Assembly: GCF_003852495.1 (NCBI RefSeq)
Contig: NZ_QAJI01000005.1
Span: 412,097-462,342, forward strand
DNA length: 50,246 nt
Direction of reading: 5' to 3'
Source of the DNA: Taibaiella sp. KBW10
GTDB lineage: Bacteria > Bacteroidota > Bacteroidia > Chitinophagales > Chitinophagaceae
The translations under genes and the position numbers were made by a program. Positions within the stretch are counted from its first letter, which is position 1. The number at the start of each line of letters is the position of its first letter. This document shows, piece after piece, positions 29,201 through 37,227 of this stretch. A model generated the notes under the pieces. That model worked only from the letters and a program-made list of their open reading frames with translations, was not told the origin of the DNA and ran no database searches.

Positions 29201-29490
29201 TTGTCTCCTTTGGTCGCAAATTGAATAAAGGCATGTTGTATAACGGCACCCTGTGGTAGGGAAAGGGTATTAAAACGGATGCCTATTTTCTGTGTTTGTG
29301 AGCCATCGGTCATCAACTCCAGGTCAGAACTGTTTAAAGACATCGAACCGGCGGTACCGGAGATATACTCTTCTGCATCGTCTGTATTAGCAGAAACAGA
29401 TTTAGTAAGGGTTATGTTTGATTGTGCATGGCCGGTTATCACACCAGCACAGAGTAAACAAAGGAATAGTTTAGGTAGCATTTTCGGCAT
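26296..29490 (-). CDS. T9SS-exported purple acid phosphatase-like enzyme
   Basis: 1064 residues. Signal peptide (M1 or M4 start), then a beta-sandwich of DNRLRE/CBM96 type (about 30-205), a second galactose-binding-like module (about 215-390) and a fibronectin-like PAP N domain (about 395-485). The metallophosphatase domain (about 490-790) has GVIGDCG, LLGDNAY, GNHDYG, WHHPPY and GHSHDYER, the metal-ligand set of purple acid phosphatases. The C-terminus (MSPNPVNNSLLIAG ... GIYAVQVTDEQGK) is a type A T9SS sorting domain, so it is likely surface-attached or released. It probably cleaves phosphate monoesters or related substrates. First gene of an operon with the peroxidase. Confidence 0.88.
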   Translation of the reverse strand: MPKMLPKLFLCLLCAGVITGHAQSNITLTKSVSANTDDAEEYISGTAGSMSLNSSDLELMTDGSQTQKIGIRFNTLSLPQGAVIQHAFIQFATKGDKNAVSGTIVIKGQATDNAATFTTTTNNLSNRTPTSDSVSWAGSTSSTWGTTSGGVQGAEQRTPELKTIVQAIVNRPGWASGNALAFLFTGTGVRNAYAYDGSPALAPQLIVQYTLNTPPPAIAIDTLPIMKGSKWAYNDSGISLDGSSWTTTNYNDTFWSQGPGKLGYSDNALTILNYGPSASNKYITYYFRKKFNVPSVAALSDTLLLNLLRDDGAIVYINGQEVLRSNMAAGAFDYQTFSSAIVDGVDESTYFPYHVPKNLLVDGINTIAVEVHQRDGTSSDLGFDMDLSIMPKPSLIRGPYLQVATTNSIHLRWRTDQATSSRVHYGTSSNSLTGTVTDSTLTMEHELVLNGLAPHTKYWYSIGSITDTLQGDTSNYFMTLRPAGDTALLRIGVIGDCGNNSTNQINVRDQVAAYLGGNYMDSWILLGDNAYTTGTDAEFQVEFFNIYKNRFLKQNPLFPAPGNHDYGNSTSSPSVVNHSVAPYYKSFSMPSNGEAGGVPSGKQSYYSFDVGNVHFLSLDSYGKEDSATLMYDTTGAQVQWIKADLAANTNKGWVVAYWHHPPYTMGSHNSDSEGDLVNIRQNFIRILERMGVDMILCGHSHDYERSKLMQGHYGSEATFNPSVHNISQSSGLYDGSANSCPYIKDSVTQPTGTVYVVSGSAGQLGGTQASFPHAALSAYADATHGGAMMLEVQGNRLDAKWVCADGTIRDHFTMMKDVNVHKTYTINAGDSVTLTARFNGTYSWNNGAYVTKSIRVAPTDTMTYIVQDNNNCVADTFKVNVQQGTPLPVQLTAFAATATANCTATIQWTTATEEAGAKFIIERATEANVFIPVGTVLPQSSLSGNQYSFIDNTPTEGMNYYRLNILSSDRSSVYSSIKMVKMACAPLSVTMSPNPVNNSLLIAGLPKTRTNIVIYNSNGQIIKEQSCTQSSIHIDFSRFAQGIYAVQVTDEQGKVIAAQSISKQ

Positions 29491-29765
29491 TTCAATTTTT
29501 GCGCAAAATGATCACTATTGCATTAAGGGAATATTAATGCCAGGTTATTAAATAGGTAAATTTTAGTTTCCGGTATCAGAAAACACTTGCCTATTGTATT
29601 GATTTTCCAGTGCTCCCATAGTTCAGCCCTTCAAAGCGGTACTAAAACGATAAAAACGTGCGTTGGTAGTCCATAATACAGCTTTGTTATTTATGCTCCT
29701 TCATGTTAGCATTATTCTTGACAGGATAAAAATGATGATAAATAATTGCCTCCCCGAAAAAATAT

Positions 29766-29797
29766 TTTTGACATTATAGTTTATAATCGTAATATTG
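29766..29797 (+). promoter_or_regulatory. arsR promoter
   Basis: A TTTTG at 29766-29770 lies 19 bp before TAATATTG (29790-29797), one mismatch from TAnnTTTG and with the family's usual spacing. The predicted start of transcription is only a few bases before the ATG at 29810, so the message would be nearly leaderless. Confidence 0.5.
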
Positions 29798-29801
29798 CGA
29801 T
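29786..29801. promoter_or_regulatory. ArsR operator 1
   Basis: ATCGTAATATTGCGAT is a 16-bp palindrome with one mismatched pair. It covers the -7 box of arsR, so a bound repressor would block RNA polymerase. A second copy lies at 30158-30173. The length and position suit the ArsR/SmtB family. Confidence 0.65.
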
Positions 29802-29809
29802 ATAGATTT

Positions 29810-30139
29810 ATGGGACTCACAAAAACAGAAATATTCACTCGGGAGCAAAATCAGCTTGCAACACTTTTGAAAGCGATAGCACACCCGGCACGTATCGCGA
29901 TTCTACAACAGATCATCGCAGCAAATGCTTGCATCTGTGGGGAATTGGTAGAAGAGCTGGGGCTTGCACAGGCTACGATTTCACAGCATCTGAAAGAGCT
30001 GAAGAATGCGGGTATCATTCAGGGTACGATAGAAGGTGTAAAAGTCTGCTATTGCATAGAACCCAAAATGTGGGCACTTTTAGAATCATTGCTCGGTAGC
30101 TTCCTGGGCTCCTATAAAAATCCTGAAAGCTGTTGTTAG
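29810..30139 (+). CDS. arsR: ArsR-family metalloregulator
   Basis: 109 residues. A winged-helix repressor: HPARIAIL, then the DNA-recognition helix region AQATISQHLKELKNAGII. Candidate arsenite ligands are Cys41 and Cys43 (ACICGEL), near the place of the classical ELCVCD site, plus Cys80/Cys82 and a terminal Cys pair. It should repress the ars genes and let go on binding As(III). The frame opens at a TTG at 29795, inside the operator, so the ATG at 29810 was chosen. Confidence 0.88.
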   Translation: MGLTKTEIFTREQNQLATLLKAIAHPARIAILQQIIAANACICGELVEELGLAQATISQHLKELKNAGIIQGTIEGVKVCYCIEPKMWALLESLLGSFLGSYKNPESCC

Positions 30140-30157
30140 CTTTTTTTAAATAAATCA

Positions 30158-30173
30158 ATCGTTACATTGCAAT
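30158..30173. promoter_or_regulatory. ArsR operator 2
   Basis: ATCGTTACATTGCAAT matches operator 1 at 13 of 16 positions and lies 16 bp before the DUF6428 ATG. It suggests separate ArsR control of the second gene, with an internal promoter. Confidence 0.5.
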
Positions 30174-30189
30174 ATTATAATTAAATATT

Positions 30190-30657
30190 ATGAAACTATC
30201 AGAAATCAAACAAATCCTGGCTACGGCAGAGGCCGTTAATTTTCAAGTAGAAAACGGAGCAGCAGTTCCGGAACACTTCCATGTTACAGAAGTGGGTATC
30301 ATTACAAAAGACTTTATCGATTGTGGGGGCAAGGTGCGCCATGAAAAAGTTGCAAATTTCCAATTGTGGAACGCCGATGATTACGAGCATCGTTTAAAAG
30401 CGGGGAAACTGCTGCATATCATTGCTCTTTCGGAACGCATATTGGGTATGGAAGACCTGGAAATAGAAGTCGAATACCAGTCTGGAACTATTGGTAAGTA
30501 TGATCTTGATTTTGACGGAACTAACTTCCTGTTACGCTCTAAACAGACTGCCTGTCTTGCGAATGAAGCTTGTGGACTTGAACAAACGGCACAAAAGGCA
30601 ACCCATAATCCGACCGGGACAGAAAACAGTTGTACCCCTGGTGGCGGATGTTGTTAA
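30190..30657 (+). CDS. DUF6428-family protein of the ars cluster
   Basis: 155 residues, soluble, no signal peptide. The sequence (EHFHVTEVGIITKDFIDCGG ... FQLWNADDYEHRLKAGKLL) is recognisable as DUF6428, which in Bacteroidota sits in arsenic operons. It ends in a Cys-rich tail (SCTPGGGCC, Cys148, 154, 155) and carries other Cys residues, which could bind arsenite or another thiophilic metal. The biochemical role is not established. Confidence 0.8.
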   Translation: MKLSEIKQILATAEAVNFQVENGAAVPEHFHVTEVGIITKDFIDCGGKVRHEKVANFQLWNADDYEHRLKAGKLLHIIALSERILGMEDLEIEVEYQSGTIGKYDLDFDGTNFLLRSKQTACLANEACGLEQTAQKATHNPTGTENSCTPGGGCC

Positions 30658-30841
30658 TTGGGTTGATTGAAGGAGCTTGTAAATAACTGCCTCAGACGGG
30701 AGTGTTTATAAATTGATTGGCGAAAATAGTACTGCCGAACAAATTGAACTAATGTGGTATGCAATCATCTATATATATAAAATGATAGTCACTACATGAA
30801 TACAAAAGCAGGGTTTGTAAACAGCTATTAAAGGGCATTAA

Positions 30842-30849
30842 TAGTTTTG
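30842..30849 (+). promoter_or_regulatory. -7 box (TAGTTTTG) of arsC
   Basis: An exact TAnnTTTG match 57 nt before arsC, in the 249-bp gap after the DUF6428 gene. A TTTG at 30814-30817 could be the -33 box, though at 24 bp the spacing is slightly long. No ArsR-type palindrome was seen beside it. Confidence 0.45.
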
Positions 30850-30906
30850 TGAAGAAATGCCCAGGGATAGAAAGCGTAAAATTATCATTTAAATACAAAA
30901 CAAGTT

Positions 30907-31326
30907 ATGAAAAACATATTAGTACTCTGCACCGGAAACAGTTGCAGGAGCCAGATTGCCGAAGGCTATTTAAGGCATTTTGCTGGGGAGGCTGCAGAAA
31001 TATACAGTGCAGGAATAGAAACGCATGGGGTCAATCCCAAAGCCATTGAGATTATGCGCCAGGATGGGATTGATATTTCCGGTCACACCTCAAATATGCT
31101 TGATGAATACAGGAATATTGATTTCGATTATGTGATTACGGTTTGCGATCATGCAAAAGAAAGCTGTCCCTATTTTCCAACCAAAGCTGTAACCTTGCAT
31201 CATAACTTTCCCGATCCGGCGAAAGCAAAGGGTGGTGAAGAGGAGGTTATGGAAGCGTTCCGTGAAGTACGGGAGCTGATTAAAACATATATACAGCACT
31301 TCAATAAGGAACACCTAAAGCATTAA
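30907..31326 (+). CDS. arsC: Arsenate reductase, LMW-phosphatase type
   Basis: 139 residues. Reduces arsenate to arsenite with thioredoxin. The P-loop CTGNSCRSQ gives nucleophile Cys8, and the resolving pair Cys80 and Cys87 (VCDHAKESC) matches the Cys10/Cys82/Cys89 layout of the Staphylococcus aureus enzyme. FPDPAKAKG carries the family Asp. It lies one base before acr3, so the two are cotranslated. Confidence 0.9.
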   Translation: MKNILVLCTGNSCRSQIAEGYLRHFAGEAAEIYSAGIETHGVNPKAIEIMRQDGIDISGHTSNMLDEYRNIDFDYVITVCDHAKESCPYFPTKAVTLHHNFPDPAKAKGGEEEVMEAFREVRELIKTYIQHFNKEHLKH

Positions 31327-31327
31327 C

Positions 31328-32389
31328 ATGACATCAAACAATTGCATGCCTGTAGCAGGAAGAAAAAAATTAGGCTTCCTTGACCGTTATCTTACCCTTT
31401 GGATATTGCTTGCTATGGCTATAGGCGTGGGTATTGGTTATTTCATGCCCTCTTCGGCTGGCTTTATCAATTCTTTTTCGAGTGGCACAACCAATATACC
31501 ACTGGCTATTGGGCTGATCCTGATGATGTATCCGCCATTAGCAAAAGTGAAGTATGAAAAAATGAGGGAGGTCTTCAAAGATACGAAAGTACTTATCGTT
31601 TCCTTGTTGCTGAACTGGGTTATCGGGCCCTTCCTGATGTTCTTTTTGGCGATTACATTTTTGAGTGACTATCCCGAATATATGGCCGGGCTTATCCTGA
31701 TAGGCCTTGCCCGTTGCATCGCGATGGTTGTAATCTGGAATGAACTTGCCGAAGGAAACCGGGAATATGCAACCGGGCTGATCGCTTTGAACAGTATCTT
31801 TCAGGTATTACTATACAGCCTTTACGCTTATGTTTTCCTGACCGTACTACCACCATACTTTGGACTGAAGAGTTTGGAAGTGAGTATTACCATCGGCGAA
31901 ATAGCAAAAAGTGTGGGCATTTATCTAGGGCTGCCTTTCGCTATGGGCATTGTGAGCCGCTATGGACTCATCAGGCTTAAAGGAGCGGCATGGTATCAAG
32001 ATAAGTTTGTGCCCTTCATATCGCCAATAACCTTGGTCGCGTTACTTTTTACCATCTTAATTATGTTCAGCCTGAAAGGCGGCCTAATCGTACAGATACC
32101 TATGGATGTAGTGCGTATTGCGATACCGCTTGTGATTTATTTCTGCCTGATGTTTGTAGCCAGCTTTTTTACAGGAAAGTATTTTGGCGCAGACTACTCA
32201 AGGAGTACTGCTATTGCGTTTACCGCTACCGGCAATAACTTTGAACTGGCCATTGCGGTGGCGATTGGTGTATTCGGGATTAATTCAGGGACTGCTTTTG
32301 CCGGGGTAATCGGCCCACTCGTAGAAGTGCCGGTGTTGATTGCCCTAGTCAATCTCGCGTTCTGGTTTCGGAAGAAATACTATAAATAA
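31328..32389 (+). CDS. acr3: Arsenite exporter Acr3
   Basis: 353 residues with about ten membrane segments. Motifs [16 protein letters not shown] and [16 protein letters not shown] are those of the ACR3 (BASS) family, including the conserved Cys in ARCIAM. It expels As(OH)3 using the proton gradient. The gene starts one base after arsC and completes reduction followed by export. Confidence 0.92.
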   Translation: MTSNNCMPVAGRKKLGFLDRYLTLWILLAMAIGVGIGYFMPSSAGFINSFSSGTTNIPLAIGLILMMYPPLAKVKYEKMREVFKDTKVLIVSLLLNWVIGPFLMFFLAITFLSDYPEYMAGLILIGLARCIAMVVIWNELAEGNREYATGLIALNSIFQVLLYSLYAYVFLTVLPPYFGLKSLEVSITIGEIAKSVGIYLGLPFAMGIVSRYGLIRLKGAAWYQDKFVPFISPITLVALLFTILIMFSLKGGLIVQIPMDVVRIAIPLVIYFCLMFVASFFTGKYFGADYSRSTAIAFTATGNNFELAIAVAIGVFGINSGTAFAGVIGPLVEVPVLIALVNLAFWFRKKYYK

Positions 32390-32606
32390 AAAAAGCCATA
32401 TGGAAGTTGTCTTGGCAGAAAAACCCAATTTTCGTTTGCAGACAATTGACCGTAACCCCGGTAAACAAAGTTGCCTTACCATTAACGTTTTTTACAGAGT
32501 AAGCGTTACATAAATTTTTCGATTTTCATCATTCTGCACATTTAAAGGTTATCAAATAGAATTTAGGCTTAGCCTTCAAGTCCATACATCACATCAAACA
32601 CAGTTG

Positions 32607-32649
32607 TATCTGGTGGTCAAATCTAGGAGTGGAAAATGATCACCAGATA
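32607..32649. repeat. Inverted repeat downstream of acr3
   Basis: TATCTGGTGGTC (32607-32618) and GATCACCAGATA (32638-32649) pair as a 12-bp stem with one G-U and a 19-nt loop. No T-run follows. It may be an RNA stability element or a protein site. Confidence 0.5.
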
Positions 32650-32708
32650 GTATGGTTCAAGATGAAAAGTAAAAATAAAGACCACTCTTAGTATTTAATC
32701 GATTAATG

Positions 32709-32738
32709 ATGTCCCTAGATTTAGGGACATTTTTTTAT
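32709..32738 (+). terminator. Rho-independent terminator
   Basis: Stem ATGTCCCTA/TAGGGACAT, loop GATT, followed by a run of Ts. It probably ends the ars transcript and insulates the next operon. Confidence 0.7.
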
Positions 32739-32912
32739 TTATAATAAGTTCAATTTTGTGTTATTAATAACAATTAATAAAGTAGGAATTTATGAAAAAC
32801 TAAAAAGTTAAATCCATTAGAGTTGGGATCGCTACCGGAATTTTCAATATCCTACATCAATGTATTAAGCCACATAACTATTTTTATTTACTCATCTATT
32901 TTAATCTTTTTT

Positions 32913-34049
32913 ATGAAAAAAATTACACTCTTGATCCTAGTGATCTCAAGCTTTAAAGCTTATACTCAGGGACAAAATAATATTACCGTGCCCGGCAATG
33001 TCGATATCGGTGAAAAACTGACCGTAACAGGTAGTTCTAAATTGTTGGGAGGGGTCTTAACTCCCGGTATACTAGTCGGTACTGCGACAGACAATGTGAA
33101 AATCAGTTTGCAAAACTTATCTGGTGGTGGAAAGGTCTTAGCCTTTGGTTTTGCCGGACCATTCGTTGAATTGCCTACTACCTGTATTAAACCTTACAAC
33201 AGCAGCTCCCTTTCTATTTTCAATACCAGAGCAGGTGTGGTGCACAGTGCCAGTCCCAATATGCTGGATTTCAACAATGACGGAGCTAATGGGCTTATTG
33301 ACTATGGCTATGACATCGGCAAGTATGCTCTTCTAACAGAGGAAGGCAGCGCACCAGTACCAATTCCCGCTTTAAAGCTCAATAGCTTGTGTTATGGTGA
33401 TGTAGAGATTGCCAGGGGCGGCGGCTACGTTGCCACAGGAAACTATCTGGAAGTAGGAACTCCTGTCCGTAATGGGGGCGTCGCGTTGAATGTATTTGCC
33501 AAGAACAGAATCGGGCAGCGAATTACGGCCAATTCCGGTTTCCCGGTAAATTTCCCTAATCCGCCAGCCGTTTATAATACACAACTTTTTGTAAACAGAG
33601 ACCATATAAAAGCGCTGTCAGTTCTTAATACTGTAACGAATACCAATGGGGACGAGACTTTTGTGGTATATGGTAGTGGCAAAACGCATATAGGAATGGG
33701 TAGACCATTGCCTAACGGAGTGGCTGCTAATGCTATGTTGAGCGTAGATGGTACCATACTCGCTAAAGAAGTAAGGGTAGCCATTTCTACTGCAACACAC
33801 TGGGCCGATTATGTATTTGAACAAGACTATAAATTAATGCCCCTGCAAGAAGTAGAAGCCTTCATTATAGCCAATAAACACCTACCCGAGGTGCCTAGTG
33901 CTCAAGAGGTAAGTAAAGATGGTATTGAAGTGGCTGAGATCAGCGCAGTGCTGTTAAAAAAAATTGAGGAACTAACACTATATACCATCGAACTACAGAA
34001 GAAACTGGATGCACAACAAAAAGAAATTAATCATCTACAAAAACACTAG
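32913..34049 (+). CDS. Secreted tail-fibre-like coiled-coil protein
   Basis: 378 residues from the ATG at 32913. The frame opens earlier (32823), but this Met starts the signal peptide (MKKITLLILVISSFKAYTQ). The N-terminus has short beta repeats (NITVPGNVDIGEKLTVTGSS), the middle is Gly/Asn-rich beta structure, and the end (KHLPEVPSAQEV then VLLKKIEELTLYTIELQKKL) is the coiled-coil tail found in many secreted Bacteroidota proteins with tail-fibre-like architecture. It is coupled to the glycosidase gene 2 bp downstream and may be a surface scaffold for it. Function is unproven. Confidence 0.7.
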   Translation: MKKITLLILVISSFKAYTQGQNNITVPGNVDIGEKLTVTGSSKLLGGVLTPGILVGTATDNVKISLQNLSGGGKVLAFGFAGPFVELPTTCIKPYNSSSLSIFNTRAGVVHSASPNMLDFNNDGANGLIDYGYDIGKYALLTEEGSAPVPIPALKLNSLCYGDVEIARGGGYVATGNYLEVGTPVRNGGVALNVFAKNRIGQRITANSGFPVNFPNPPAVYNTQLFVNRDHIKALSVLNTVTNTNGDETFVVYGSGKTHIGMGRPLPNGVAANAMLSVDGTILAKEVRVAISTATHWADYVFEQDYKLMPLQEVEAFIIANKHLPEVPSAQEVSKDGIEVAEISAVLLKKIEELTLYTIELQKKLDAQQKEINHLQKH

Positions 34050-34051
34050 TT

Positions 34052-36853
34052 ATGAGATATTTAATGATATTGTTTGTTGTACTAAATTGTACTGCAATTG
34101 GACAAGTCCCTCCACCGCCGTATATTTTAAATAGCGGAGGCATGAACACCGGGAACATGTTTATTAGCAATGAATATAAAGTATTTATGACTGGCCAAGT
34201 TTCCAATGATGCTGTATTGGACATTCAAGCTAGTCAGGAGATTCTGCTACAATCAGTTACAGATATAAATGCATTTTCTCAAAATGGGCGCTACCGTGCT
34301 GCAATTAAACCAGGGAGTTTTGATCCCATTTCATATCACCCAAACGGGTGGACAAATATTGGTAAATGGGACAGGTTTGAAATAGGCATTTCCCTTCCAT
34401 TAACCGTAGATCAACAGGTAGAAGATTTCTTAAATGGTGTAATAACTGCCGGAGCCATAAATCCGTATGACTATGACCAAATCAAACTAAAAGGAATATA
34501 TACAAACGGCTCAAATTCTTACGAAAGATTCGGTTTTTACTATCGTGATATTACATCTACGAACAATGGCACATCATACACTCAAAATAAATCTAACAAA
34601 CCCTTCAGAATCAGATTTGCACCAAATGCGGTTGGATATTGGACTGTACATCTTGAATTAATAGTTAACGGATCAGTCATTGGGACGTTTGACGGGCATT
34701 TTGACTGCATTGATATAGGCAAACCCGGACCGGTATCAATAGGTCCGCATAACAGATTTCAGTTTGAAGGGGGCAATACGTTTTTTCCAATCGGACAGGA
34801 TTTCGGTCCGCTCATTCATAATAATGGTCCGAATCAATGCGGTAGTATGATGCAGCCAAATGATGTTACAGAGTATATAGGACACATCACTAATCTTGCG
34901 GATCAGGGCGGAAACTTTATTCGCATGCCCATGGACATACACAATTTCGCATTGGAATGGGAAGAAGCCAGAGTATATGGCGCTAATAGGAAACCAAATG
35001 AAAATTTCAAAAGACAATTTAGTGCCAACAGCCTGGATAAAGTATTAGATAAAATAGAAAGTAGAAATGTCTACAGTATCCTCTTAACGGAAACAGATCA
35101 GGTTTTTCATATTGAAAGCGCCTATAAATGTGGTAATGTGAGCGAAACAGAATGGCCTGCTCATCCTTATGCTGCTTTAACAAATTATGGTATATATGAG
35201 CCCTTAGATGTTTTTTCCAAAACAAATTTGTTTAATGATGTATACAAAAAGAGGTTGTTCTATATCCAGGCGCGTTACGGCTATTCCCCCAACCTGGCTG
35301 CCTATGAAATATGTAACGAAGTTGATGGAATACAGAAAGGGAATAATCTGCATTATGAAAATAATAGTGCTACCCGTGACATCGTTTACGATTGGGCTGT
35401 GAATACAGCAAACTATTTTAAGTCTCTTTATCCTTATCACATGGCAACGATTAGCTTTCGAGATATTTCTCTACAAGATCCGGCTAATGTACAAAATCCA
35501 ACAAGCAACTCTGCCTTTGATTTTCGATCTCCGCATCATTATGGCAAGGACATAGGGGTCCCAATAAAAAGGGCAAAAAATGTCAGTACACAGTTATATG
35601 GACATAACGGTTCAGAAATGTTTCCTGAAACTACCAGAAAGCCAGTGCTTTTCGGTGAAATGGGCATGTCTGATGAAATGGGAAAAGCGGATACCTGTAC
35701 AGATGTAGAATTTCACAAAGGTATGTGGGCATCTGGCTGTAGTGGAGCTGCCGGGGCCGGACTATATCGCTACGGTTATGAAAGTGACAATAAACGGAAT
35801 CTCCATTTCCCAGCATTACATGCTTTTTTTGACAATATGCCTTTTGCAACTGATGAATTTACTCCTCATAGGGAATTGGCACCATTAATAAGCATAACTC
35901 CAGGTGGTATAGGGCAAGAGGATCCAACCACGGGTATTATATACAATTCAAGCCATTCAGGTCACAAGGCCTACGGCTGGCTATATAGTGTATATTTTTA
36001 TTGGGCTAACGACCCTTATTTACAACCATATTGTATTCCTAATCAAGGTATGGGGTCTCCTCCTGCAGGTACACCTAATGATCAGATAACCGTAAGAGGA
36101 TTTCAAAATGGACAAGATTATAATGTCGAACTATGGAGAACTTATGGAGGTGGAGGGGTGCAATTTTTCTTCCAAGAAACAGCAACATTACTTGGAGGAA
36201 ATATTAAGTTAAAGAGACAACTAGGCTCCTGTATCACATGTGAATATGCACCCGATTATGGCGTAAAAATATACAAAGAAGATGGTCAGTTTAGAATGGC
36301 ATATGCCGACGAGTTCAAAGATAATAACAAAGGTGATATTTATCTCATAAACGATACCATGGATTGGCAAAAAGATGGCTTTCAGGTCACTGGAAAATTT
36401 AATCCTAACAACACCTATCACCATTGGGATTTCGGAGATGGAAACACTTCGGATGAACAATATCCTTTTGTAATTTTCTCTCAACCAGGAACTTATCATG
36501 TTGTTTACGCTACACTCAATTCTCAAAAGGATACAGTACGTTATCATCAAACCGCGGTAGTTTTGGAGAACCAACCAAAAACGGGTAATATAAGTGATCA
36601 TCAAACTAGTACTGGGGATAAGATTAGTGTTGAAATTGTTCCAAACCCCTCGACAGGTATATTTAAAATTATACATCCACTTGATGTTACTGTCAATACC
36701 ATTAATGTTTACGACAGCAAAGGTTCGATGATACTAAGTAGTAAAGAAAACACATCTTTAATTAATTTGTCTAAGTTTTCTAATGGCTTATATAACATTG
36801 TAATTTTTACAGATAAAAATGTGATCTATAAAAAAGTCGTCAAAATTGAATAG
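34052..36853 (+). CDS. T9SS-exported clan-A glycosidase (DUF5060, PKD)
   Basis: 933 residues with a signal peptide. A DUF5060-like beta domain (about 45-220) precedes a TIM barrel whose motifs are YEICNEVDG (acid/base Glu423) and LFGEMGMSDE (nucleophile Glu536), the spacing of clan-A retaining glycosidases. A PKD domain (YHHWDFGDGNTSDEQYPF, about 785-840) and a type A T9SS sorting domain (PNPSTGIFKI ... NGLYNIVIF) follow. It likely cleaves a polysaccharide at the cell surface; the substrate cannot be read from the sequence. Coupled to the preceding secreted protein gene. Confidence 0.82.
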   Translation: MRYLMILFVVLNCTAIGQVPPPPYILNSGGMNTGNMFISNEYKVFMTGQVSNDAVLDIQASQEILLQSVTDINAFSQNGRYRAAIKPGSFDPISYHPNGWTNIGKWDRFEIGISLPLTVDQQVEDFLNGVITAGAINPYDYDQIKLKGIYTNGSNSYERFGFYYRDITSTNNGTSYTQNKSNKPFRIRFAPNAVGYWTVHLELIVNGSVIGTFDGHFDCIDIGKPGPVSIGPHNRFQFEGGNTFFPIGQDFGPLIHNNGPNQCGSMMQPNDVTEYIGHITNLADQGGNFIRMPMDIHNFALEWEEARVYGANRKPNENFKRQFSANSLDKVLDKIESRNVYSILLTETDQVFHIESAYKCGNVSETEWPAHPYAALTNYGIYEPLDVFSKTNLFNDVYKKRLFYIQARYGYSPNLAAYEICNEVDGIQKGNNLHYENNSATRDIVYDWAVNTANYFKSLYPYHMATISFRDISLQDPANVQNPTSNSAFDFRSPHHYGKDIGVPIKRAKNVSTQLYGHNGSEMFPETTRKPVLFGEMGMSDEMGKADTCTDVEFHKGMWASGCSGAAGAGLYRYGYESDNKRNLHFPALHAFFDNMPFATDEFTPHRELAPLISITPGGIGQEDPTTGIIYNSSHSGHKAYGWLYSVYFYWANDPYLQPYCIPNQGMGSPPAGTPNDQITVRGFQNGQDYNVELWRTYGGGGVQFFFQETATLLGGNIKLKRQLGSCITCEYAPDYGVKIYKEDGQFRMAYADEFKDNNKGDIYLINDTMDWQKDGFQVTGKFNPNNTYHHWDFGDGNTSDEQYPFVIFSQPGTYHVVYATLNSQKDTVRYHQTAVVLENQPKTGNISDHQTSTGDKISVEIVPNPSTGIFKIIHPLDVTVNTINVYDSKGSMILSSKENTSLINLSKFSNGLYNIVIFTDKNVIYKKVVKIE

Positions 36854-36949
36854 TTACTATAAAATTAGAAGCAATAAGCATGTTTTGTTTAACAATGTGA
36901 GATAGTTATAGAAAAACACTAATCGATATTTCAGAACGAGACACAAGTA

Positions 36950-36997
36950 AGTAACAAATAAAGCTCCTTCATTTATGAAGGGGCTTTATTTGTTACT
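36950..36997. terminator. Very long hairpin terminator of the glycosidase operon
   Basis: Arms of about 22 bp (starting AGTAACAAATAAAGC) pair with only one G-U across a 4-nt loop. Outer A+T-rich flanks let it work in both directions. It lies about 100 bp after the glycosidase stop. Confidence 0.75.
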
Positions 36998-37074
36998 GCT
37001 GTCCGGCTAGGAGTATTGAAAATTATTTCTTGCTCGTAGTATCTGCGGTAGTTCTCCTTGAGCTAATCACCACC

Positions 37075-37099
37075 AAAAACGAATTATGTTCGTTTTTTT
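37075..37099. terminator. Small hairpin terminator
   Basis: AAAAACGAA and TTCGTTTTT pair over loop TTATG with a further T-run. It marks the left edge of the A+T-rich island. Confidence 0.55.
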
Positions 37100-37227
37100 C
37101 TTAAATTTAAACTCATATAAAGTTGTTTTGCCTTGCTTTGACGCAGAATTTCAGCTTACAGCCACAAATTCTCCACCTACGGCAATACCCAAAACGTTGC
37201 CTGCAATATTCAGAACCCTACCGTTAT

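Larger units (their letters stand above)
29491..29809. other. Divergent intergenic region before arsR
   Basis: No gene was seen. The right end carries the arsR promoter and operator (29766-29801). A CAAAATGA at 29504-29511 (TCATTTTG on the minus strand, one mismatch to the -7 consensus) may serve the leftward phosphatase gene. Confidence 0.5.
32390..32912. other. Intergenic region with hairpins
   Basis: No credible gene. It contains the inverted repeat at 32607-32649, a terminator at 32709-32738, and the probable promoter of the next operon; a CAATTTTG near 32750 is one mismatch from the -7 consensus. Confidence 0.55.
36854..37227. other. Intergenic region with two terminators
   Basis: Holds the long hairpin 36950-36997 and the smaller one 37075-37099, then a spacer with GGCAA/TTGCC arms (37181-37201). 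Frames from 37086 and 37123 run through it but lack a signal peptide at their start and were not used as starts. Confidence 0.55.

Noticed and set aside
32823-32912. 30-residue extension of the tail-fibre-like protein
   Set aside because: The Met at 32913 begins a normal signal peptide, while the extension would bury it.
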